The notes: generated by a model from the sequence alone, not told the origin. A stretch of 64,000 nucleotides of DNA from Alteromonas lipotrueae (GCF_019249215.1 NZ_JAESDI010000004.1:124001-188000), one strand, 5' to 3'; shown: positions 28,263-37,088, counted from the stretch's first letter. Translations and numbers: made by a program.

Positions 28263-28434
28263 AGTCTTTCCGCGGTTATATGAGGCTATGCCTTAAATAT
28301 TGATTACTAAAAGCGTCAATATCAATTATGAAATTTTGTAATCGTTTTGTTAATTACCACTTACTCGTTTAGTATATTTAAAACTAATAAACGTAATTGG
28401 CTTTACGTAATTTGTTTATATTCAGGAATTAACT
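28263..28434. promoter_or_regulatory. xylB/xylR divergent promoter region
   Basis: This AT-rich 172-base region separates xylBA from xylR and must hold both promoters and probably XylR sites. No individual operator was assigned; CGTTTTGTTAATTACC and AATAAACGTAATTGG stretches look promoter-like but are not diagnostic. Confidence 0.5.
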
Positions 28435-29649
28435 ATGGTTGAAAAAGCGCACAGTATTACGCTGCTTTTGAATGCAAGTAAGATATTTGATAGGCAAATA
28501 ATTGAAGGTATCGGAAGCTACCTGCAAGTATCAAATGCCGATTGGGACCTGTATTTAGAAGAAGACTTTTTAACTCGTCTTGAGCATTTTGATGAGTGGA
28601 GTGGCGACGGCGTTATTGCAGACTTTGACAACCCCGCTATTGAGCAAGCGCTGAGTAACACCAAGATACCAGTCGTAGCGATAGGCGGCTCTTACCAAGA
28701 TGATGCTAGCTATCCAAATGTACCCTATGTGGCGACAGACAATTATGCTTTAGTGGAAGCCGCTTTCAATCATTTACGGCATAAAGGAATTGAAAGGTTT
28801 GCATTCTACGGCTCGCCAATTGGCAAAGCGCAAAGGTGGGCGCAAGAAAGAGAGCAAGCCATGCTGTCTCTCGCGACACACTATGGCTATGAATGTTATG
28901 TCTATCGAGGCCATGCGGTTAGAGCCGAAACGTGGCAATATTCTCAGAAGCGCTTAACCGATTGGCTTAAAAGCCTACCCTCTCCCACAGGGATAGTGGC
29001 AGTGACAGATTCTCGCGCGCGCCACCTTCTTCAAGCGTGCGATCACCTAGGCTTTCTTATTCCAGAAAGGTTTGCCGTGATAGGCATTGATGACGATGAA
29101 CTAACACGCTTTTTAAGCCGAGTTAGCTTGACGTCTGTACGACAAGGTAGTTTGGAAATGGGGTATCAGGCAGCACGATTACTGCACAAGCAATTAAACG
29201 GAACCGCAATAAAAAACAAACAATTGTTAGTCCCCCCTGTGACGGTAGCAGAACGCCAGTCTACTGATTTCAAAGCAATTAAAGATCCACTTGTAATGCA
29301 AGCGTCCCATTACATTCACATGAATGCGTGTAAGGGAATTAAAGTAGACCAAGTGCTAGATCATGTAGGCATCTCGAGATCTAACTTGGAATCGCGATTT
29401 CGAGAAGAAAGAGGCCATAGTATTCATACAGAAATACACAACGAAAAACTAAACCGCGCATGCCAAATGCTCAAAGAAACTGATGCCAATAGTGGTGATA
29501 TAGCCAAGCGTTGCGGCTATCCGTCGGTGCAGTATATGTATGCTTTGTTTCGAAAGCACTTTGATAAAACGCCCGTTGAATACCGTCAAGATTCACAGCC
29601 CAACCATTTTGAAAATGAGCCAAGCTCATCAGTCATAAAAGCCAGTTGA
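28435..29649 (+). CDS. xylR: Xylose operon activator XylR (LacI-like sensor, AraC DNA-binding)
   Basis: This 404-residue regulator is built like E. coli XylR. An N-terminal periplasmic-binding-protein-like sensor (residues about 1-275, with SNTKIPVVAIGG, GIVAVTDSRARHLL and FAVIGIDDDELTRFLS) joins a C-terminal AraC helix-turn-helix pair (KVDQVLDHVGISRSNLESRF and SGDIAKRCGYPSVQYMYALF, then KTPVEYR). It is divergent from xylBA and followed by a sugar transporter 32 bases downstream. It should activate these genes when xylose is bound. The domain architecture makes the call strong; the effector is from family knowledge. Confidence 0.94.
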   Translation: MVEKAHSITLLLNASKIFDRQIIEGIGSYLQVSNADWDLYLEEDFLTRLEHFDEWSGDGVIADFDNPAIEQALSNTKIPVVAIGGSYQDDASYPNVPYVATDNYALVEAAFNHLRHKGIERFAFYGSPIGKAQRWAQEREQAMLSLATHYGYECYVYRGHAVRAETWQYSQKRLTDWLKSLPSPTGIVAVTDSRARHLLQACDHLGFLIPERFAVIGIDDDELTRFLSRVSLTSVRQGSLEMGYQAARLLHKQLNGTAIKNKQLLVPPVTVAERQSTDFKAIKDPLVMQASHYIHMNACKGIKVDQVLDHVGISRSNLESRFREERGHSIHTEIHNEKLNRACQMLKETDANSGDIAKRCGYPSVQYMYALFRKHFDKTPVEYRQDSQPNHFENEPSSSVIKAS

Positions 29650-29681
29650 TATCGGAACCTTACCTTAAAGAGAATAATAAT

Positions 29682-31100
29682 ATGGACACTACAACAAATA
29701 TTGACCTGCCTAATGAAGCCTCGGGGAATGGCTTCGTTTTATTTATTACTATCGTGGCTACCATCGGAGGCTTTCTATTTGGATTCGATAGCGGGGTAAT
29801 TAATGGAACTGTAGAAGGGCTAAGCGTAGCATTTCAATCAGAGAGTGTCGGTACAGGATTTAATGTATCCAGTATGCTACTTGGATGTGCAGTAGGTGCT
29901 TTTTTTGCTGGTCGTTTAGCTGATAGATACGGAAGGAAGTCATTGCTCCTTGTAGCCGCAACCTTTTTCCTGGTTAGTGCATGGGGCTCAGGTATAGCAG
30001 GCAGCGGATCGGAATTCGTTATATATCGTATTATTGGAGGACTTGCCGTAGGGGCAGCGTCGGTTATGGCACCTGCTTATATTGCAGAAGTCGCACCGGC
30101 AAAGTATCGCGGCATGCTGGCGTCTATTCAACAAATAGCCATTATTAGCGGCTTGTTCGCTGCTTTTCTAAGTAACTATTTTCTTGCCGACTATGCGTCA
30201 GGTTCTACACAGGTGCTTTGGTTAAATTTTGAAGCGTGGCGTTGGATGTTCTGGATGGAAGTCATCCCAGCATTGCTGTTTTTCCTCATGTTACTTTTTA
30301 TACCAGAAAGCCCTCGCTTTTTAGTGGTTAAGAAAAAAACAGATAAAGCGAGTGAAGTATTGGGCAAACTTTATGGCGCTAATGGGCAAAAGAAACTGGC
30401 CGAAATTGAAGCGTCTTTGTCGCAAGATCATAAACCGCAATTAAAAGATCTTATTGATAAAAACTCTGGAAAAGTAAGATCAATTGTTTGGATAGGGATT
30501 GGGTTGGCTGCACTTCAGCAGTTAGTTGGGATCAACGTTGTATTCTATTACGGTGCCGTATTGTGGCAAGCCGTGGGCTTTTCAGAAGCAGATGCACTAC
30601 TCATTAATGTGATAAGCGGAGCTATCAGCATCGCGGCATGTGTTGTGGCGCTATCTGTTATCGACAAGATTGGAAGAAAACCATTGCTTAAATGGGGTTC
30701 TATAGGCATGACGGTATCGCTTGCCGTAGTAACGTTAGCCTTCCTAAACTCAGAACAACATGTTGATGGCAGGCTGGCGTTAAATGAATGGGGGCCTGTT
30801 GCACTCATCGCTGCCAATCTTTATGTATTCTGCTTTAACTTTTCTTGGGGGCCGGTAATGTGGGTAATGCTAGGAGAAATGTTTCCTAACCAATTAAGAG
30901 GCTCCGGCTTGGCCGTAAGCGGGTTAGTGCAGTGGTTTACTAACTTTGTTATCACATGGTCTTTCCCAATGCTTCTTGCAGGAATAGGCCTTGCGGGTGC
31001 TTACGGACTGTATGCTTTCTTTGCCTTGCTCTCTATCGGCTTCGTTCTTCGCTATGTTTATGAAACAAAGGGCTTAGAGTTAGAAGAAATGAAGGGTTAA
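29682..31100 (+). CDS. xylE: MFS sugar/H+ symporter, probably for D-xylose
   Basis: This is an inner-membrane sugar porter of the major facilitator superfamily with twelve hydrophobic segments in 472 residues. Family signatures are GGFLFGFDSGVINGT in the first helix, RLADRYGRK between helices 2 and 3, PESPRFL after helix 6, QQLVGINVVFYYG in helix 7, and DKIGRKPLL. Start ATG 29682 is chosen. The in-frame TTG at 29646 overlaps the xylR stop and adds a hydrophilic leader. Position directly after xylR suggests xylose transport. Glucose or arabinose transport by similar proteins cannot be excluded, so the symbol is by context. Confidence 0.88.
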   Translation: MDTTTNIDLPNEASGNGFVLFITIVATIGGFLFGFDSGVINGTVEGLSVAFQSESVGTGFNVSSMLLGCAVGAFFAGRLADRYGRKSLLLVAATFFLVSAWGSGIAGSGSEFVIYRIIGGLAVGAASVMAPAYIAEVAPAKYRGMLASIQQIAIISGLFAAFLSNYFLADYASGSTQVLWLNFEAWRWMFWMEVIPALLFFLMLLFIPESPRFLVVKKKTDKASEVLGKLYGANGQKKLAEIEASLSQDHKPQLKDLIDKNSGKVRSIVWIGIGLAALQQLVGINVVFYYGAVLWQAVGFSEADALLINVISGAISIAACVVALSVIDKIGRKPLLKWGSIGMTVSLAVVTLAFLNSEQHVDGRLALNEWGPVALIAANLYVFCFNFSWGPVMWVMLGEMFPNQLRGSGLAVSGLVQWFTNFVITWSFPMLLAGIGLAGAYGLYAFFALLSIGFVLRYVYETKGLELEEMKG

Positions 31101-31409
31101 CTACGCCCATGACTACATAACGTAAACAAGACTCTACGTTCAACACTTTTACTGATTGTCATTCACACGCGATGAGATAAGTGACGAATACTTTTAGCGA
31201 CAATGATACGAAAGGTTACGCCTTCATCAACGTACAATGTAAAATTGTCATACTCGTCGACAACGCTTCTGTTATACTTTAGCGAACAAGTGTACGCTGA
31301 AAGCGCGCTAAATGAATTACACGCGTTAAGGTACAAACATATCGCACAATTGTATTAGCAATAAACGTATCAGTACGGCCGCTAGATTAAAATAGAGTTG
31401 GAGGAAGTC
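31101..31409. other. Intergenic region before trhA
   Basis: These 309 bases have no gene. A short inverted repeat ACAAT-GTAAA-ATTGT is visible at 31234-31248. No terminator was recognised after the transporter gene. Confidence 0.4.
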
Positions 31410-32045
31410 ATGACAAGTATTACGGCAAAAGCCTATTCTGTATTGGAAGAATGGCTTAACAGTATCAGTCATGGTGTTGGTTTTATTGCTGCCATTGTAG
31501 GTATGGTATTTCTACTCTACCGCGCAGATAACACCCTAACCATTACCGCCGCTGCGATATACGGCGCTACGCTCATTCTTATGTTTTTGAGCTCTACCCT
31601 TTATCATGCTACGTCACACCATAAGGCAAAGGGCTGGCTAAAGCTATTCGACCACAGTGCAATATATTTGTTGATAGCAGGTACTTACACACCTTTATTG
31701 TTAGTGTCGATTGGAGGCGTACTTGGCATCACCATGACGGCGGTAATTTGGTGTTTAGCTCTTGGTGGCGTTGCCTTTAAGCTTATTGCGCAGCACCGTT
31801 TTCCAAAAATATCCGTGATGACCTACTTATTGATGGGGTGGATTGCCATTGGGCTCATTTACCCGCTGTATGTTGCGCTACCAGGTGCTGGATTATGGTT
31901 ACTGGTCGCGGGTGGTTTATGCTTCAGCCTTGGGGTGTGTTTTTATGTGGCGAAAAAGGTAAAATATACTCATGCTATCTGGCATGTGTTCGTATTAGGC
32001 GGGTGCAGCTGCCATTACTTCTCAATATATTATTATGTGGTATGA
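31410..32045 (+). CDS. trhA: Hemolysin III / TrhA family membrane protein (PAQR superfamily)
   Basis: This is a 211-residue inner-membrane protein with seven hydrophobic segments. Conserved PAQR residues are visible: SISHGVGFI near the start, SSTLYHATSHH after the third segment, FDHSAIYLLIAGTYTP in the middle, and HAIWHVFVLGGCSCHYFSIY at the end, where the histidines would bind zinc. The family is linked to membrane-fluidity homeostasis; the hemolysin label is historical. ATG 31410 has a GGAGGAAG ribosome site, and a TTG at 31398 is rejected. Its stop overlaps the start of the next gene in an ATGA arrangement, so the two are translationally coupled. Confidence 0.92.
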   Translation: MTSITAKAYSVLEEWLNSISHGVGFIAAIVGMVFLLYRADNTLTITAAAIYGATLILMFLSSTLYHATSHHKAKGWLKLFDHSAIYLLIAGTYTPLLLVSIGGVLGITMTAVIWCLALGGVAFKLIAQHRFPKISVMTYLLMGWIAIGLIYPLYVALPGAGLWLLVAGGLCFSLGVCFYVAKKVKYTHAIWHVFVLGGCSCHYFSIYYYVV

Positions 32046-32557
32046 ATAAAAACGAATCATCATCTGTATCCCAAGGTACAAATCGCCAAACATCCCTTGC
32101 GTGGTTTTCACTTAGCGCTGGAAAGATCTGTCTGGGGCAAAAACCGACATCTGATACCTATGCAAGGTTGAAAGGGTTGGGGGTTACTCACCTTGCCACG
32201 GTACAAACCGGTGAAGAAGATGCCCCTGTTATTCGCGATGGAGCTAAAGCAGCTGGGTTAGAGTGGATATGGCTGCCTTTTTTACACCCTTCAGCAGATT
32301 CACCTACCGATGATGTTCACTTGCATCAATATCTGCACGAACTGTCGCAGATGCTATCTGAAGGCGCCAGTGTGTACTTACACTGTGATGGTTCACAGCA
32401 TCGCTGTAGCTTACTGTTTTATGCCTTGTGTCATTATTGCCGCGTGCCTTCAAACAGTGCTTACAGTGCATTACATAGCTTTGGGGCAAGTTCGGCAAAT
32501 GGGTTGTCGCGCGGTGAACTACAATGGGCGGCAGAACTCGGCCATACCGCCCCTTAG
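32042..32557 (+). CDS. Protein tyrosine phosphatase-like protein
   Basis: This is a 171-residue soluble protein with a CX5R phosphatase loop, HCDGSQHRCS (Cys115, Arg121), preceded by the expected hydrophobic strand VYLHC. The N-terminal half has a strand-turn pattern common in dual-specificity phosphatase folds (GVTHLATVQTGEED, then GLEWIWLPFLHPSAD). The loop differs from the usual HCxxGxxR because Gly is one place early, so activity should not be assumed. The start ATG 32042 overlaps the trhA stop (ATGA), implying coupled translation. A longer reading from 31838 lies inside trhA and is rejected. Its partner or substrate is unknown. Confidence 0.75.
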   Translation: MNKNESSSVSQGTNRQTSLAWFSLSAGKICLGQKPTSDTYARLKGLGVTHLATVQTGEEDAPVIRDGAKAAGLEWIWLPFLHPSADSPTDDVHLHQYLHELSQMLSEGASVYLHCDGSQHRCSLLFYALCHYCRVPSNSAYSALHSFGASSANGLSRGELQWAAELGHTAP

Positions 32558-32617
32558 TTAGTGTCGTAATCGTATTGCGTACGCGCTGGTTTTGAATGTC
32601 TGGTTTTAATAGTACAG

Positions 32618-33529
32618 TTAAAAGGTATAAATAGTAGCGCTAGTCAATAGTGCTTCGGCGTCAATTTTCTCTTGTACACATGCTTTTATTTTGGCTTTGC
32701 TGAACACATAAATTCGGTCGTGCTTGTTATTATCATCGCCGTATTCAAAGTCTTTTAATATCATGCTGACGTGTTCTCCCTCAGGTACCCCCCTAAGTCC
32801 TGCGCCAAATCGGCAAAATGTGCTGCCAATACTGGCTTCAAAGTTAGCCAAAAATGAACGATAGGCTTGCTGACGACTTTCCTTTTGTTTCGCTAATTTT
32901 ACTTGCTGCTCACCTTCTAATTGACGTACTTCTTCTTCTAGTTCCGCCGACTGGGCATTTATTGATGCTAAAGACGATTCAAGTTCCTGCATTTCTTTTT
33001 CAAGCGCTTCTTTTCTATCGTCATCAGCTTGTCTTAATTCAAAAGACATATCGCGCTTGCGGCGCTCGAGCTCGCGAGTTTCCCACGCTAATTCTCTAGA
33101 GCGAGAGCGGATATCACGTATTTGGTCGTTGTTATCTTCAAAAACCTCGGCAATTCGACGGCTTGCTTCGCCCGCAAAATCTTCCCATTCACGGCTTAGC
33201 TCAAAAACAATACCACCACCTTCTGGGGCAACCGGCGCTGCTGGAGGCGTTGGCATGCCTTCCACCATGGCTTCAATATCGTGGATCCAATCAGCACTTT
33301 TGCCTCGTACAGACACAGTGAACACTGCCCCCTGCCCCGCTAGATAACTGCTTTCTAGTCGCGATACTCGCCACCCTTTTGGATTAGCGTTTTGACGAAA
33401 AGCGGTGTTCATTACGCCCGACATAATTTCCAATTCATCTGACAAAGACGCATAAGAAGTAGCATTACTTTGGGCAAAGGTTAACGCACTAACACTGGTT
33501 AGTAAGCAAAGAGATAATAGTCTTTTCAT
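32618..33529 (-). CDS. Exported coiled-coil protein of a sigma/anti-sigma operon
   Basis: I do not recognise the family. The 303-residue protein has a Sec signal (MKRLLSLCLLTSVSALTFA, cleavage after residue 19) and a beta-rich first domain with AGQGAVFTVSVRG. A Pro-rich stretch (TPPAAPVAPEGGG) comes next, and then a long charged coiled coil at about 130-225 rich in Glu, Arg and Lys. A C-terminal domain with FCRFGAGLRGVPEGEHVSMI and DRIYVFSKAKIKACV ends the protein. It lies 16 bases after the anti-sigma-like gene and is the third gene of the ECF operon. A periplasmic stress-sensing or structural role is a guess. Confidence 0.75.
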   Translation of the reverse strand: MKRLLSLCLLTSVSALTFAQSNATSYASLSDELEIMSGVMNTAFRQNANPKGWRVSRLESSYLAGQGAVFTVSVRGKSADWIHDIEAMVEGMPTPPAAPVAPEGGGIVFELSREWEDFAGEASRRIAEVFEDNNDQIRDIRSRSRELAWETRELERRKRDMSFELRQADDDRKEALEKEMQELESSLASINAQSAELEEEVRQLEGEQQVKLAKQKESRQQAYRSFLANFEASIGSTFCRFGAGLRGVPEGEHVSMILKDFEYGDDNNKHDRIYVFSKAKIKACVQEKIDAEALLTSATIYTF

Positions 33530-33545
33530 AAGGGCTACCTATTGG

Positions 33546-34268
33546 TTATTCGTCTAATGGAGACGCTGAATTCGAGTTGGGAAGCACAACGCTATATCCC
33601 ATACCTATGCCATCAATTTCATCTTGTAACTTGCTAAACTGACGGGCGTAAAATCGCTGATCATCAATGCGCTGATCGTTAATAAATTGAAGCAACTCAG
33701 CAAAATCTTGCTTACGCGCCTCTCGGCTAGAAGCCAATAAATATTGAGTGAGCTCGGCACTCGTCTGCTGTTGCTGTGCAGCAAGTGATTGTGCATATTC
33801 TTTAAACAACACTTGATTCGCTTCTTGGTACATTTCCCGCTGCTGTTTTACTTGCTGGCGCACTTGCACACGCACTTGTTCGGCAACCAAGCTTGATAGC
33901 TGCTCGGCATCTACATTGTTTGGTGTTTGCGCCGTTAGTAACTTCCCATTATCTTTATTGGGCATACCCGTAAACACCAATACAATGGCAACCGCGGATA
34001 GCGCACAAGCCAGTGCAGGGAAGCCTTGCCACTGAAACCAACTCGATTTATCTTGTGCTGGAAATAGCTGTGCTTTATTCCAATCAGGCACTGGGGGCGC
34101 AACAAATTCACTGGCGCAGCCTGCCAGAGCACTGGCATTATCAGCCGCGGCTGCAAACACGCTATCTTGGGCGTATTTTTTAGAAAATGTCGCTTTTTGT
34201 TCTTGGGTAAGGCTGTTGTTTACCCACGCGATAATTAATGCTTCATTGGTATGGTCAGGTTGATTCAT
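33546..34268 (-). CDS. Single-pass membrane anti-sigma factor-like protein
   Basis: This is a 240-residue protein that starts immediately after the stop codon of the ECF sigma gene. The N-terminal cytoplasmic part is short and acidic/helical (LIIAWVNNSLTQEQKATFSK). One transmembrane helix lies at about 83-101 (FPALACALSAVAIVLVFTG). A long Gln/Glu-rich periplasmic helix-forming region follows (QVRVQVRQQVKQQREMYQEA and beyond). This is the layout of anti-sigma factors that hold an ECF sigma at the membrane. No classic ZAS zinc motif (HxxxCxxC) is visible, so it would be an atypical class. The role is inferred from gene order. Confidence 0.75.
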   Translation of the reverse strand: MNQPDHTNEALIIAWVNNSLTQEQKATFSKKYAQDSVFAAAADNASALAGCASEFVAPPVPDWNKAQLFPAQDKSSWFQWQGFPALACALSAVAIVLVFTGMPNKDNGKLLTAQTPNNVDAEQLSSLVAEQVRVQVRQQVKQQREMYQEANQVLFKEYAQSLAAQQQQTSAELTQYLLASSREARKQDFAELLQFINDQRIDDQRFYARQFSKLQDEIDGIGMGYSVVLPNSNSASPLDE

Positions 34269-34799
34269 TTATTCCAACTCCAACTTTAATTTGGTTAGTG
34301 CGCTATACAAACGCGACTTGGCGGTATTAACCGAAATATCCATTTGCTCTGCAATTTCTTCAAAAGTGAACTGCCCAAAAAATTTCAGCTCCACCACAGC
34401 TTTTTGTGCCAAGGGCAAAGCTTGCATAGCTTGCGTTACCGCCCGACTTTGGCGGTCGCTGGTAAGCTGCATTTCAGGGCATGAAGCTTCACATAGAGGC
34501 TCTGAAATATCATCGATATCGGTAAACGCTTTTCGCTTTCGGTACAGCTCCATACATCGACAATGGGCTATTCGATACAGCCAGCTTTTAAATGTGCCGT
34601 CGCCGCGATAATTCGCCAGGCTTCGATAAACCGAGACAAAAATATCCTGCATCAAATCAGAGGCGTCATGGCTATTTCCGGTCATGCGGATACCGTATTG
34701 GTACATGGCCGTTTCATAGCGCGAAATAAGCGTGAACCACGCTTTTCTGTTGCCTTTTAATGCTTGTTGTACGAGTTTTTCATCCCGTTTTATGAACAC
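34269..34799 (-). CDS. RNA polymerase ECF sigma factor (sigma-70 family)
   Basis: This is a 176-residue extracytoplasmic-function sigma factor. Region 2 is seen as FTLISRYETAMYQYGIRMTG, ASDLMQDIFVSVYRSL and GTFKSWLYRIAHCRCMELYR. A short linker follows, and then region 4 with LPLAQKAVVELKFFGQFTFEEIAE and MDISVNTAKSRLYSALTKL. The gene heads a three-gene operon with a membrane anti-sigma-like protein and an exported coiled-coil protein, so it should respond to an envelope signal and probably controls its own operon. The ECF subgroup and regulon cannot be told from the sequence. Confidence 0.93.
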   Translation of the reverse strand: MFIKRDEKLVQQALKGNRKAWFTLISRYETAMYQYGIRMTGNSHDASDLMQDIFVSVYRSLANYRGDGTFKSWLYRIAHCRCMELYRKRKAFTDIDDISEPLCEASCPEMQLTSDRQSRAVTQAMQALPLAQKAVVELKFFGQFTFEEIAEQMDISVNTAKSRLYSALTKLKLELE

Positions 34800-34858
34800 T
34801 GCGTTCCCCGCGATATAGGTGTTTTTTTATATTCCCTACTCTTACAGTCGACGCAGTG

Positions 34859-34885
34859 GGCGAAAAAGTTTGAAACTTTTTCGCC
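34859..34885. terminator. Hairpin after oxyR
   Basis: GGCGAAAAAGTT and AACTTTTTCGCC form a 12-bp perfect stem with a TGA loop between oxyR and the sigma operon. An A-run lies on the right side (34886-34890). On the minus strand the U-run precedes the stem, so the terminator direction is unclear. Confidence 0.55.
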
Positions 34886-34892
34886 AAAAACA

Positions 34893-35801
34893 TTATTTAA
34901 GGGTGGGAACAGGTAGAAGAGGAGAGATGATTTCGCCAATACGACGAAACAATTGCATACGCGTAGTGCCTGAACGCCACACTAAACCTATTTCTCTAAA
35001 GCCTTGCTCTTCGGCGGCAAAACTTTTTAAGTTGGTGTGTGCCAAGATAGATTGGTTAATGGCAAGCTCGGGTAAGAAGGTATAACCCATTTTACTGTTT
35101 GCAAGCTGTACCAAAGTGTACAAGCTACTGGCAGCTACAGAGCTTATTTGGTCGCTGTGCTGAAGGTTACATGCACTAACCGCGTGGCCGGTCATACAGT
35201 GCTCTTGTTGCAGTAAGAAAATACTCTTCTTGGGTAAAGAAGAAATATCGACGGGGTCGGGCAATTTGTCAGCCATTTCTTCATGGGCCACAAGATGGAA
35301 AGGGTCGTGCCCCAATACCATTTGCTTACACCCTGGCGTTTCCATCGGTAACGCTAAAATAAGTAAGTCTAAACGCCCATCAATTAACTGCTGAAGCAGC
35401 TTTTCCGTAGTGTCTTCTTGCATCTCAACATTGATGTCAGGCAAGAAGGCGTTAAATGCTCCCAGCATGCCTTCAAACAAAAATGGCGCGATGGTGGGGA
35501 TAACACCTAGCTTCAGTGTACCTCGTTGCCAATTCCCTGCATTTTGTGCGTATTCCACCAGCTCACCGGCTTCTTGCAGCAGCAACTTGCTTCGTTCAAC
35601 AATATCTAACCCCAATGAAGTAAACACAAAAGTCTTGTGCTCCCGTTCCAGCAACTGGCTGCCAAAATGTTCTTCTAGGTTTTGAATTGCCGTGCTCAAT
35701 GTAGATTGGCTTACATTACAACGCTGGGCAGCGCGGTGAAAATGCTGCTCTTGATATAGGGTAACTAGGTAATGTAAGTGTTTGAGATTAGGCCACTTCA
35801 T
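34893..35801 (-). CDS. oxyR: LysR family hydrogen peroxide sensor OxyR
   Basis: OxyR is a LysR-type activator that forms an intramolecular disulfide on contact with hydrogen peroxide and then activates catalase, peroxiredoxin and iron-control genes. The 302 residues hold the N-terminal helix-turn-helix (FHRAAQRCNVSQSTLSTAIQ) and the substrate-binding fold. The sensing pair is HCMTGHAVSAC, Cys202 and Cys211, separated by eight residues as in E. coli Cys199/Cys208. The arrangement and flanking residues separate it from ordinary LysR regulators. The neighbouring genes (an UspA-type gene, the ECF operon) are also stress-related. The target genes are not seen here. Confidence 0.93.
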   Translation of the reverse strand: MKWPNLKHLHYLVTLYQEQHFHRAAQRCNVSQSTLSTAIQNLEEHFGSQLLEREHKTFVFTSLGLDIVERSKLLLQEAGELVEYAQNAGNWQRGTLKLGVIPTIAPFLFEGMLGAFNAFLPDINVEMQEDTTEKLLQQLIDGRLDLLILALPMETPGCKQMVLGHDPFHLVAHEEMADKLPDPVDISSLPKKSIFLLQQEHCMTGHAVSACNLQHSDQISSVAASSLYTLVQLANSKMGYTFLPELAINQSILAHTNLKSFAAEEQGFREIGLVWRSGTTRMQLFRRIGEIISPLLPVPTLK

Positions 35802-36001
35802 AACAACTCTTTACTGATTAGGAAATTAGGTTTTAATCTAGCACAAAGATTACAAAAGACCCAATAAGAATACGGTTATTACCCTTTTATGAAATCGCAC
35901 TTTGTTATGATGTAAATCATGCTTTCAAGGTAGCAAGCTTGCAAATCAAGCGTTAGGATGAAGAATAAGAACGTATAGCGCCTCAATAGCTAAGGATTTC
36001 T

Positions 36002-37000
36002 ATGGACAGCCATTTTACTAATATTTTATGTGTACTCAGTGACTCACATCGCCAAGACGATGTGGTTGCCCAGGCCATTCATATTGCAAAGAGCAATCAA
36101 GCATCACTAACCATTATGCTTACCTTAGAAGCCCTGCCCCCTAATGCAAATATGGTAATGGAGTCATTTGCCTATATCGACTCACACCAATCTATGGAGT
36201 CTCAGGCAAGAAATTGGCTTACCGAGCAGGAAGAAACATGGTCGAAAGAGTACCCCGTGCAAACCGTAGTCAAAATCGGACACCCACTGATTGATATTGT
36301 AACCGACGTGCTAAGACACCATTACGACTTGGTTATTAAACGAAGCGAAGAAGGCTTTTTAGACCGCCTATTTGGCGGGTTAGATATACGCCTGTTTCGT
36401 AAATGCCCCTGTCCGGTTTGGGTGTTAAGTAAGAAAAACCGTAGCCAATATAAAAACGTGGTGGCGGCACTCGATTTAAATTATCACTACCCTAAACACG
36501 AAATCTCAATTCGCAAAAAGCTTAATTTAGATATATTACGCCATGCTGCCCGCATCGCTATGTTGGAATTTGCACAGCTTCATATTGTGCATGTTTTTGA
36601 TGCAGTCCCGGAGAACATCGTACGAGATGGTTTTATTACCGTAGACAATGACCAAATGGAAACCGACCTCGCCAAAATTCATGACGAGAGAGAGCAAGCC
36701 CTCGAATCGTTATTAAGCGAATTAGAAAGTGAACTAGCCCCTGACATTATCGACTTCTTGCAACCTGAAAAGCATATTGTGCATGGTTATCCTCGTAGAG
36801 AGATAGCGGCTACCACAAAATCACTTAATACTGATGTTATTGTAATGGGTACTGTGGCCCGTATTGGCGTTCCAGGCTTTATTATGGGCGGTACGGCAGA
36901 AGAGACTATTCAACAACTTAACTGCGCGGTGGTAGGCATTAAGCCCGAGGGGTTTGACTCTCCCATCAAGCTTGATGAATCTGAACAGGCTGAAGAGTAG
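36002..37000 (+). CDS. uspE: Tandem-domain universal stress protein (UspE-like)
   Basis: This is a 332-residue cytoplasmic protein with two UspA domains. Domain one starts with NILCVLSDSH and ends in CPCPVWVLSK (about 1-140). Domain two starts with YKNVVAALDLN and ends with the nucleotide-loop-like VIVMGTVARIGVPGFIMGGT and CAVVGIKPEGF. The length and order fit UspE-type proteins. ATG 36002 has an AAGGA ribosome site. It is divergent from oxyR with 200 bases between. A stress-survival or adhesion/motility role is from family knowledge. Confidence 0.85.
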   Translation: MDSHFTNILCVLSDSHRQDDVVAQAIHIAKSNQASLTIMLTLEALPPNANMVMESFAYIDSHQSMESQARNWLTEQEETWSKEYPVQTVVKIGHPLIDIVTDVLRHHYDLVIKRSEEGFLDRLFGGLDIRLFRKCPCPVWVLSKKNRSQYKNVVAALDLNYHYPKHEISIRKKLNLDILRHAARIAMLEFAQLHIVHVFDAVPENIVRDGFITVDNDQMETDLAKIHDEREQALESLLSELESELAPDIIDFLQPEKHIVHGYPRREIAATTKSLNTDVIVMGTVARIGVPGFIMGGTAEETIQQLNCAVVGIKPEGFDSPIKLDESEQAEE

Positions 37001-37008
37001 CGAATACA

Positions 37009-37034
37009 AAATAGCGCGGGCTTCCGCGCTATTT
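37009..37034. terminator. Terminator after uspE
   Basis: AAATAGCGCGG and CCGCGCTATTT pair over 11 bp around a GCTT loop, nine bases past the uspE stop. Confidence 0.75.
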
Positions 37035-37053
37035 AAATATACGCGTTATTAAA

Positions 37054-37088
37054 AAAACAAAAACCGCGTTAAACGCGGTTTTTGTTTT
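37054..37088. terminator. Terminator between pit and uspE genes
   Basis: A 15-bp perfect stem (AAAACAAAAACCGCG with its complement) surrounds a five-base loop. A/T-rich outer pairs serve as U-tails in both directions. It lies 17 bases past the pit stop on the minus strand. Confidence 0.9.

Noticed and set aside
27805..28296. 163-codon plus-strand frame opposite xylB
   Set aside because: It is antisense to the well-conserved N-terminal half of xylulokinase and has no ribosome site or known domain.
31838..32041. Longer N-terminus for the PTP-like protein
   Set aside because: The segment lies inside the trhA coding region; the ATG at 32042 in the ATGA overlap is the natural start.
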